Below, piece after piece: positions 13,389 to 18,805 of a stretch of 18,805 nt of DNA; within the stretch, counting starts at the first letter, position 1; each line of letters opens with the position of its first letter. This DNA comes from Actinomycetes bacterium. GTDB lineage: Bacteria > Actinomycetota > Actinomycetes > S36-B12. The DNA lies in NCBI GenBank assembly GCA_030425745.1, contig JAUHZW010000014.1, forward strand, positions 1-18,805, read 5' to 3'. The notes under the pieces are model-generated. The model saw nothing but the letters and a program-made list of their open reading frames with translations, was not told the origin of the DNA and ran no database searches. The translations under genes were made by a program, and so were the position numbers.

Positions 13389-14558
13389 TCACGATGTGGG
13401 TTGGCTGTTCTTTTGGTATGCGTTTGATGAAGGCAGAGCCTCCTTGGTCCCGCGGGCAGCTGGCGTCGGGGGCAGCCGGATGGTGAACGTGGTGCCGAGG
13501 CCGGCGCCGGCGCTGGAGACCTCGATCGCGCCCCCATGGTCGACGAGGATGGCCCGCGCGATGGTCAGGCCCAGGCCGCTTCCGCCGCCGTCGGCGCTGA
13601 GGCGGGACGGATCGGCGCGGTAGAACCGCTCGAAGACCATTGACCGCTGGTGCGTGGTGAGCCCGTCCCCGGTGTCGGACACGACGATGCGGATATCCCC
13701 GGCACTTCGGAGAGCTCCGACCGTCACCGATCCGCCCGCCGGAGTGTGGCGCAGGGCGTTGTCCAGCAGATTGGCGAGTACCTGTTCGATGCGAATCGGA
13801 TCCACCGTGACGCCCAGGGGCTCGCGTGACTCGGACAGCCGGAGGTTGACGCCCTTGGCCAGGTAACGGGGAGAAGCGGCAGCGACCGCCGACGCGGCAA
13901 GGAGCGCCGCGTCGCAGGGCTCGAGGTGCAGGCCGAGCGCGTGCTCCTCTGCCGCGGCCACGGTGCGGAGATCGCTGGCGAGGCGGCGCAGGCGTTCGAC
14001 CTGTGCCAGCATGATGCCCCAGGACGTGGCATCGGTCGCCAGGACGCCATCCTCCATCCCCTCGATGTACGCCTCGAGCGTGGCCAGTGGCGTGCGCAGC
14101 TCGTGGGCGAGGTCGGCCAGCAGCCGAGAACGCGTCACCTCTGTCTCGGCGAGGCGGTGGGCCATGTCGTTGAAGGAGCTGGACAACTGGTCGAGCTCGC
14201 GGCTGAAGGCAGCGTCCGGCACCGTCACGTCGTACGTGCCGGAGGCAACGGCCTGCGCGGACTCGGCCAGTCTCTCCACCGGTCGCGAGACCCGGCGGAC
14301 CAGGAACACGGAGATGGCTCCTGCGGTCAGGAGCGCCGCGATGACGGCGACTCCCACGGATATCGCGAAAGACGAGGCGAAGGCCCTCTCGGCGTGGGCC
14401 TGCGCCTCCAGATCGCCGACGCCGGAGTCGATGAGGTGGATGTGGAAGAGCTGCGGCGCGACGAGTATCGCGGCGACGATGAGTGTGACACCGCCTACCC
14501 CGATCACGAGCGCTTGGGCCTGCATCAGGCGAACGGCCAGGCGCGGGCGTTCCTTCAC
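13389..14558 (-). CDS. Two-component sensor histidine kinase, probably copper-responsive (CopS-like)
   Basis: This 389-residue membrane kinase has a first helix near 12-36, a very short extracytoplasmic loop (about 37-62), a second helix near 63-87, a HAMP domain (about 87-140), a HisKA domain with His152 (LAHELRTPL), and an ATPase domain with Asn267 (NLLDNALRHT), DTGDG (295-299) and GSGLGL (327-332). The loop has three His (FHIHL and AHAER), which could bind Cu; this is inference supported by the neighbouring copC. It starts at a GTG that overlaps the response-regulator stop by four bases (GTGA), so the two are coupled. It could sense another envelope signal, but the context favours copper. 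Confidence 0.92.
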   Translation of the reverse strand: MKERPRLAVRLMQAQALVIGVGGVTLIVAAILVAPQLFHIHLIDSGVGDLEAQAHAERAFASSFAISVGVAVIAALLTAGAISVFLVRRVSRPVERLAESAQAVASGTYDVTVPDAAFSRELDQLSSSFNDMAHRLAETEVTRSRLLADLAHELRTPLATLEAYIEGMEDGVLATDATSWGIMLAQVERLRRLASDLRTVAAAEEHALGLHLEPCDAALLAASAVAAASPRYLAKGVNLRLSESREPLGVTVDPIRIEQVLANLLDNALRHTPAGGSVTVGALRSAGDIRIVVSDTGDGLTTHQRSMVFERFYRADPSRLSADGGGSGLGLTIARAILVDHGGAIEVSSAGAGLGTTFTIRLPPTPAARGTKEALPSSNAYQKNSQPTS

Positions 14559-15250
14559 CAGGTCGCCATTCCGTAGCCGACGCCACGCACGGTCCGGATG
14601 AATCTCGGCTCCGCTGCGTCGTCACCGAGCTTGGTGCGCAGGTGGCCGACGTGCACATCGACGACATGCTCGTCGCCATACCAGTCCGCGCCCCACACCG
14701 ACTCGATCAGCTGGCGCCGGGTCAAGGCTGCGCGCGGTCGTTCGATCATGGCGGCCAGGATGTCGAACTCCGTGCGGGTGAGGGCGATCTCGACTCCGTC
14801 CACCGCGACGGAGCGTGATTCCGTGTCGACGGTCAGTGATCCAAGCTCAAGCACCCGGCTCGGGCCATCGTGGGGGGACAGTCGCGGGCGGCGAAGCATG
14901 GCCTTGACCCGCGCAATGAGCTCGCGCGGTGAGAACGGCTTGACCAGGTAGTCGTCGGCACCCATCGACAGCCCCAGGATCTTGTCGACCTCCTCCTCGC
15001 GCGCCGTCAGCATGATGACGTAGGCATCAGAGAACTGGCGCACCTGGCGGCACACCTCGATGCCGTCGAAGCCCGGAAGCATCACGTCCAGGATGATCAG
15101 CACCGGCTTGCCGTCGCGGGCCGCCTCGACCGCATCGGGGCCCGTGTGGGCCACGTCCACCTCGAAGCCCTCACGTTCGAGGTAGCTGCCCACCACGGCG
15201 GTCAACGGCACCTCGTCATCGACGACGAGGACCCTCAGGGCCGTCGACAC
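14555..15250 (-). CDS. OmpR-family response regulator, probably CopR-like
   Basis: This 231-residue protein has a receiver domain with the acidic pair DDE (11-13), phosphoacceptor Asp55 (LIILDVMLPGFDG), Thr82 and Lys104 (YLVKPFSP), and a C-terminal winged-helix DNA-binding domain (about 130-228) with R-T-E-F-D-I-L, V-D-V-H-V-G-H-L-R-T-K-L and I-R-T-V-R-G-V-G-Y. The start is GTG at 15250, with no strong ribosome site. It is the first gene of a regulator-kinase-copC array. A tandem repeat with 11-bp period about 1.2 kb upstream (16490-16509) resembles the known operator of Corynebacterium CopR and is the best candidate target in the window. Family is certain; copper specificity is inferred. Confidence 0.93.
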   Translation of the reverse strand: MSTALRVLVVDDEVPLTAVVGSYLEREGFEVDVAHTGPDAVEAARDGKPVLIILDVMLPGFDGIEVCRQVRQFSDAYVIMLTAREEEVDKILGLSMGADDYLVKPFSPRELIARVKAMLRRPRLSPHDGPSRVLELGSLTVDTESRSVAVDGVEIALTRTEFDILAAMIERPRAALTRRQLIESVWGADWYGDEHVVDVHVGHLRTKLGDDAAEPRFIRTVRGVGYGMATW

Positions 15251-15304
15251 GCGCCGTCCAATGCCGCGGGGTCGGGTGTCATGGCGCGATTGTGCCCGAC
15301 GCCC

Positions 15305-16413
15305 TCACAGGACACGACCCACACCACTGAAGCGCTCCCCGTACCAGGGGCCTAGGTAGTCGATCAGCTCGACGCCGTCGGAGGGGTTGGATGCGCTGAC
15401 CATCTTGCGTTGCCGACGTAGATCGCGACGTGATGCGCCCCCATCCCGAAATAGAACACCAAGTCGCCTGGCTGAATCTCCGATACGGGCACCCGTCGCG
15501 TCTGGTCCCACTGTGCGTAGCTAAGCGCGGTCAGCCCCACCCCCGCTGCATCCCATGCCGCCGCAGTCAGCTTGGAGCAGTCCCATGAGTTCGGTGGGTT
15601 GGCGCTGAAGGAGTACGGCTCGCCCAGCTGCGCGAGCGCGTACTGCACGGCCGCGGCCGCTCGGCCCCCACCGGTGTACCCGCCACCCGACTGCTCAGGC
15701 CCGGAGTCGCCTGAGGGGCCGCGGCCGCTCGACCCGGCGGACGATGCCGCTGGCTGGAGAGCGGCGGCGGCGGCACGTTCCTCCCGTTCCTGCTGAGCCT
15801 GCAGTTCGGCGAGCCGCCGCCGCTCCTCCTCCTGAAGATCGGCGAGCACGGCCTCGGCCTGCTGCAGGCGCTCGTCCGCGACGGCCTTGGCGGCTTCCAT
15901 CTCCTGGCTCTGGTCCTGGGCGAGCGTCTCCTGGTCGGCCAACTGCGCCTCGGCCTGCGCGAGTCGCAGCTGCGCGGTCTGCGATCGGCGGATGTCGGCC
16001 GACTGAGCCCGCGACAACTGGTCGACGGCGGCTGACTGGGCGAGGAAGTCAGTGGGATCATCGGCCAGCATGACCTGCAAGGTGCCGTCGATGCCCCCAC
16101 TCATGTAGAGGCCGCGAGCCAGGTCATTGACCGCGGCGAGTGTCTGCGCGAACTCGGACCGTTCGCGATCGACCTTGGACTGGGCCTTGTCCAACCGCTC
16201 GCGGGTGTCCGCCAGTCGGCTCTGGGCGGCCTTGTACTCCTCGGTCGCGCCCGCCGCCTCCATCTGCAGATCGCGGACCTGCGCCTGAACCTCCCGGATG
16301 TCCCGCGCGGGAACAGCCTCGCTGGACTGAGCAGCAAGCGTCACGGCGAGCGGGGCGACGACCAGCGCCGCGGCCAGCGACCGCCACCGTGGCGACCTGC
16401 GAACCCTGCTCAC
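15305..16413 (-). pseudogene. NlpC/P60 cell-wall endopeptidase, paralogue of the 5171 gene, broken by a 1-base deletion
   Basis: From GTG 16413, with AGGAGG seven bases upstream, the frame encodes a signal peptide, a coiled coil starting ARDIREVQAQVRDLQM as in the gene at 5171, a Gly-rich linker and an NlpC/P60 domain with Cys279 and His328 (GAHHVAIYVG). After G-N (about residue 335) the frame goes out of register and stops at 15364 with 349 residues. The minus-strand frame that ends at 15305 carries the missing end, KMVSASNPSDGVE through ERFSGVGRVL, nearly identical to the intact paralogue. One G is missing in AACGCAAG, where the paralogue has AACGGCAAG, near 15408. Either this is a real frameshift removing the domain end or a sequencing error. 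The active-site motif also reads DCSKL rather than DCSGL. Confidence 0.88.
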
Positions 16414-16489
16414 CTGAGAACCTCCTGCAGCAAATGATGGCCGGACTTCAGGCTCAGGTCGGGAAGCCAGAGGATCGGTCGCCAAATCA

Positions 16490-16509
16490 TGAAGATTCGA
16501 TGAAGGTGC
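16490..16509. promoter_or_regulatory. CopR-like tandem box (11-bp period) in a divergent intergenic region
   Basis: TGAAGATTC and TGAAGGTGC are separated by two bases, giving ATGAAG repeats exactly 11 bases apart, one helical turn, as OmpR-type dimers require. The operator I recall for Corynebacterium glutamicum CopR is two TGAAGATTT copies with a 2-base spacer. The first half matches 8 of 9 and the second 6 of 9. It lies between the third NlpC/P60 gene and the TlpA-like gene. Confidence 0.6.
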
Positions 16510-16590
16510 TGTCAGTCCTGGACATGCCTGTTGATCATCTTTTGACCTGACCAACACGTCACCTTCACAGGGGGCAGGGATGCTGAGCCC

Positions 16591-17223
16591 ATGACTGGGG
16601 ATCGACTCGTGCGCCGATCCGCCCCTGCGATTGTCTTGCTGGCTGTGCTCCTCCTGTCCGCCTGCTCGGCCGCGGACGGCGAGGGCAGCGTCAGTGACAG
16701 CGGGTTCATCGCGGGCGACGGGTCGATCACCGCCATCGCTGCGAGCGAGCGGGTGGAGGCACCCAGCATCGAGGGCGAGCTGCTGTCCGGGGGGACCTGG
16801 GCCCTGGCGCAGGAGCGTGGACGTGTGGTCGTCCTGAACGTGTGGGCCTCCTGGTGCGCACCTTGTCGAGCCGAGGCGCCGGTGCTGCAGTCGCTGTGGG
16901 AGGAGTTCGAGGGCGCGGGCGTGTCGTTCATCGGCCTCAACACACGTGACAGTCGCGCGACGGCCGTGAGCTTCGAGGAGGCGTACGGCATCACCTACCC
17001 CAGTGTCGTGGACAGTGACGGCCGCCTCCAGCTTCGTTTCAGCGGGATCGCTCCTCCGCAGGCCATCCCCACGACCCTCGTGATCGACCGCGAGGGCAAG
17101 GTGGCCGGGCGCATTCTCGGACGTGCGAGCGAGTCGACTCTGCGCGGTCTCATCGAGCCCCTTGTGGCCTCATCGTCCGTGCCCAGCCCGTCGACGGCCG
17201 CCCCCTCCGCAGCTGCCGGCTGA
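16591..17223 (+). CDS. TlpA/ResA-like thiol-disulfide lipoprotein
   Basis: This extracytoplasmic thioredoxin-fold reductase keeps Cys thiols reduced, for example in cytochrome c maturation or in copper-site assembly of oxidase. The 210-residue product has a lipoprotein signal with LLSAC (lipidated Cys25), a linker, and a thioredoxin domain with active site WCAPC (Cys89, Cys92) in N-V-W-A-S-W-C-A-P-C, and the cis-Pro segment A-I-P-T-T-L-V-I (Pro160). It ends in a Ser/Pro/Ala tail. ATG 16591 is used; GTG 16609 with GGGGA before it is an alternative and keeps the whole signal. ccdA follows directly, which supports the reductive role: CcdA would pass electrons to this protein. The CopR-like box lies about 80 bases upstream. 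Confidence 0.92.
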   Translation: MTGDRLVRRSAPAIVLLAVLLLSACSAADGEGSVSDSGFIAGDGSITAIAASERVEAPSIEGELLSGGTWALAQERGRVVVLNVWASWCAPCRAEAPVLQSLWEEFEGAGVSFIGLNTRDSRATAVSFEEAYGITYPSVVDSDGRLQLRFSGIAPPQAIPTTLVIDREGKVAGRILGRASESTLRGLIEPLVASSSVPSPSTAAPSAAAG

Positions 17224-17224
17224 G

Positions 17225-17968
17225 GTGGAGTCGCTCGTTTCCTCCGGCCCGCTGCTGGTGGCGCTGGGTCTCGCGCTTGCTGCGGGGGTCGTGTCATTCA
17301 TCAGCCCCTGCGTCCTGCCGCTGGCTCCGGGCTACCTGGCCTATATCACCGGTCTGACGGCCGCCGACGCATCTGCCGGCGTTGGCCCCTCCCGCAGGCT
17401 GGTGGCAATCGGCACGGCCCTCTTCACGCTCGGTTTGGGCGTCGTGTTCGTCTCCTACGGTGTCCTGTTCGGCGGGGTGGGCGCAGCACTGCTGACCTGG
17501 CAGGACCCCATCACTCGCGTCATGGGCCTGGTGGTGGTGGCGCTGGGACTGGGCTATGTGCTTGATGCTCGCCTGCTGAGCCGGTCGTGGCGACTTCCTG
17601 TCCGAGCGCCCCGGGGTCTGTGGGGTGCCCCGCTGCTGGGCATGGTGTTTGGCATCGGTTGGGCTCCCTGCATCGGACCCGTGCTCGCGGTCGTGCAGGC
17701 GATGGCGTTCACGCAGGCGGATGCCGTGCGTGGAGCCACGCTGTCGGCGGCCTATTGCATTGGGCTCGGCGTGCCCTTCCTCCTAGTCGGGCTTGGCTTG
17801 CAGCGAGCGATGTCGGCCATCGGATGGGCACGTGCGAACACGGTCGTCATTCGACGCGTCAGCGGGCTCCTGATGATCTCGCTGGGCGTGGTGATGGCAT
17901 CCGGAGCATGGAACGCGGTCACGGTGTGGATGCGCGTCCAGGCCGGGGCCTTCGCCACGCCAATCTGA
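17225..17968 (+). CDS. ccdA: CcdA-type transmembrane thiol-disulfide carrier
   Basis: CcdA (DsbD membrane domain) carries reducing equivalents from cytoplasmic thioredoxin across the membrane to TlpA/ResA-like proteins. The 247-residue product has about six helices and the two conserved Cys: Cys29 in F-I-S-P-C-V-L-P-L-A-P-G-Y-L and Cys149 in G-W-A-P-C-I-G-P-V-L. I chose GTG 17225, one base after the stop of the lipoprotein gene, where the protein aligns with the usual CcdA start. The frame is open to 17123 but that part overlaps the lipoprotein gene. No separate ribosome site is seen, so translation is probably coupled. A complete CcsA/ResB-type cytochrome c system is not seen in the window, so whether the pair serves heme or copper proteins is open. 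Confidence 0.94.
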   Translation: MESLVSSGPLLVALGLALAAGVVSFISPCVLPLAPGYLAYITGLTAADASAGVGPSRRLVAIGTALFTLGLGVVFVSYGVLFGGVGAALLTWQDPITRVMGLVVVALGLGYVLDARLLSRSWRLPVRAPRGLWGAPLLGMVFGIGWAPCIGPVLAVVQAMAFTQADAVRGATLSAAYCIGLGVPFLLVGLGLQRAMSAIGWARANTVVIRRVSGLLMISLGVVMASGAWNAVTVWMRVQAGAFATPI

Positions 17969-17991
17969 GGCACGGGGGTGCTCGAAGGGAC

Positions 17992-18399
17992 CTACGTCTC
18001 GGGCTCCGCCGGTGGTGCGGCAGGAGTTGCGCGGGCGAAGCGCGTCAGGACATCCTTGAGGGTCATGCCCTCGGGCACGGGGCACGTCAGGCATCCGAAC
18101 GGTCCGGTGAGTACGACGGCGGCCGTCGCCGACTGGATAGACACGCGGGCCCAGGGGTAGGACTGCTCCCAGGCGGCCTCGCGGCGTCGACTCCCGCGGA
18201 GGGTGAGCCTCGCGACTTCGGGGATCGCGTAGGCGCGGTCCCCGAATCCGATGAGAGGTGACTCCGCGTCGAGGTGTCCGGTCAGGCCCCACCGGGGATC
18301 GTCTCCCTCGCCCTCGCGGATGGCCCAGCGCACGAACAGTGCCAGCCCAGCGATCACCGCCGACGTGATGAGGAGGCTCAACGACAGTGCGACGATCAT
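17992..18399 (-). CDS. Small membrane-anchored protein with CxxC, function unknown
   Basis: This 135-residue protein has one N-terminal membrane helix (about 3-24), then an extracytoplasmic or cytoplasmic soluble part with GPFGCLTCPVPEG (Cys103, Cys106), and a Pro/Ala/Glu-rich end. I do not recognise the family. Its ATG overlaps the VKOR stop by four bases (ATGA), so the two are coupled and probably act together. The CxxC pair next to a VKOR suggests a redox partner or substrate of VKOR, but a thioredoxin fold is not evident and metal binding is possible. It is convergent with ccdA, 23 bases apart. Confidence 0.8.
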   Translation of the reverse strand: MIVALSLSLLITSAVIAGLALFVRWAIREGEGDDPRWGLTGHLDAESPLIGFGDRAYAIPEVARLTLRGSRRREAAWEQSYPWARVSIQSATAAVVLTGPFGCLTCPVPEGMTLKDVLTRFARATPAAPPAEPET

Positions 18400-18805
18400 C
18401 CGAAGAGTCCATATACAACGGCGACCGCGAAGGCTCCCATCCATGCCGCCCAGAGGATGGGCCACAGCGTCTGGAGGCGCCGCCGCAACTTCGCTCCCGG
18501 ATCCTGCGCGCGGTGGTAGGCGAGTACGGCGGACGTCGTGGACCCGAGCACGACAAACGTGGCCAGCCAGACGGCTGCGCAGTAGAGGCACAGCGCGCCG
18601 ATGACGTACGCGCTCTGGAACGCCAGCCAGTGGACCATCATCATTCCGAGCAGTGCACCGGCCTCAAGCCCCCACCACACCCAGGGGCGCAGTCGTGCAC
18701 CCGACCAAGGCAGGACCCCCAAGCAGACGACCACGGAGAACGCGACGAGGCCGATGAGCGAGTTGGGGAAACCGAAGACCGACGACTGCCACGACTGCAT
18801 GACGC
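18396..18805 (-). CDS. Vitamin K epoxide reductase-like membrane oxidase (VKOR), 5' end outside window
   Basis: Bacterial VKOR re-oxidises DsbA-like proteins with quinone and so drives disulfide formation outside the cell membrane. The visible part has W-Q-S-S-V-F-G-F-P-N-S-L-I-G, a strong family signature, four membrane helices, and the active-site pair L-C-L-Y-C. The loop Cys residues and N-terminus would lie upstream of 18805. An in-frame ATG at 18800 exists but falls inside the conserved region (V-M-Q-S-W-Q), so the gene surely continues beyond the window. It is coupled to the small CxxC protein. With ccdA on the other side, the region holds both an oxidising and a reducing thiol pathway. 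Confidence 0.93.
   Translation of the reverse strand, partial: VMQSWQSSVFGFPNSLIGLVAFSVVVCLGVLPWSGARLRPWVWWGLEAGALLGMMMVHWLAFQSAYVIGALCLYCAAVWLATFVVLGSTTSAVLAYHRAQDPGAKLRRRLQTLWPILWAAWMGAFAVAVVYGLFG

Noticed and set aside
13313..13537. N-terminal extension of CopC
   Set aside because: It lies within the kinase gene, and the signal peptide begins properly at the ATG at 13312.
15251..15304. CACAAT six bases before an ATG as a leaderless promoter for the response regulator
   Set aside because: The ATG is not in frame with the regulator and CACAAT is a weak -10 match.
16414..16557. N-terminal extension of the third NlpC/P60 protein
   Set aside because: AGGAGG precedes the GTG at 16413, the signal peptide starts there, and the extension covers the CopR-like box.
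16414..16590. c-di-AMP (ydaO-type) riboswitch before NlpC/P60 genes
   Set aside because: Such riboswitches are common before wall hydrolases in actinobacteria, but the conserved blocks are absent here and in 4994-5170.

Overview
The window is high-GC DNA with strongly GC-biased third codon positions, many GTG starts, very short gene overlaps and few Shine-Dalgarno sites. Together with RipA-like NlpC/P60 proteins, a fused CopD-CtaG protein and a VKOR, this points to an actinomycete (Actinomycetota). I cannot name the genus. It looks like a metal-handling and envelope-biogenesis region disturbed by two insertion sequences.

Layout. Positions 1-309 (minus) hold the 5' end of mutM (formamidopyrimidine-DNA glycosylase), cut by the window edge. 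An intact IS256-family element with matching terminal inverted repeats lies at 586-2018. Positions 2286-4993 (minus) carry a Cd/Pb/Zn-type module: a CmtR-like ArsR repressor, a membrane-domain-only cation transporter with a Cys-rich tail, a CDF exporter, and after a 310-bp gap a DUF3703-like protein. A perfect 12-bp inverted repeat overlaps the repressor start codon and contains a -10 hexamer placed for a leaderless transcript. Divergent from it, 5171-7824 (plus) encodes an NlpC/P60 cell-wall hydrolase overlapping lnt (apolipoprotein N-acyltransferase).

The copper part is on the minus strand and reads right to left: OmpR-type response regulator, sensor kinase, copC, then an IS110-family insertion, then a copD-ctaG fusion and a second NlpC/P60 gene. 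IS110 separates copC from copD-ctaG, which are normally neighbours. Next to the regulator is a third NlpC/P60 gene, a close paralogue of the first, broken by an apparent one-base deletion. Between it and the next gene is a tandem repeat with 11-bp period that resembles the CopR operator of Corynebacterium. The right end is a thiol-redox cluster: a TlpA/ResA-like lipoprotein, CcdA, and on the other strand a small CxxC membrane protein and a VKOR.

Working model (inference). The ArsR module exports soft divalent metals. CopR/CopS-like proteins sense periplasmic copper and control CopC/CopD-CtaG, and possibly the third NlpC/P60 gene and tlpA-ccdA, so that copper supply, cytochrome oxidase assembly, extracytoplasmic disulfide chemistry and cell-wall hydrolysis are linked. 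The individual families are known. The unusual points are the leaderless operator-promoter, two probable frameshifts in NlpC/P60 genes, the CopR-like box, and the recurrent pairing of NlpC/P60 hydrolases with metal genes. I found no tRNA, rRNA, CRISPR array or recognisable riboswitch.
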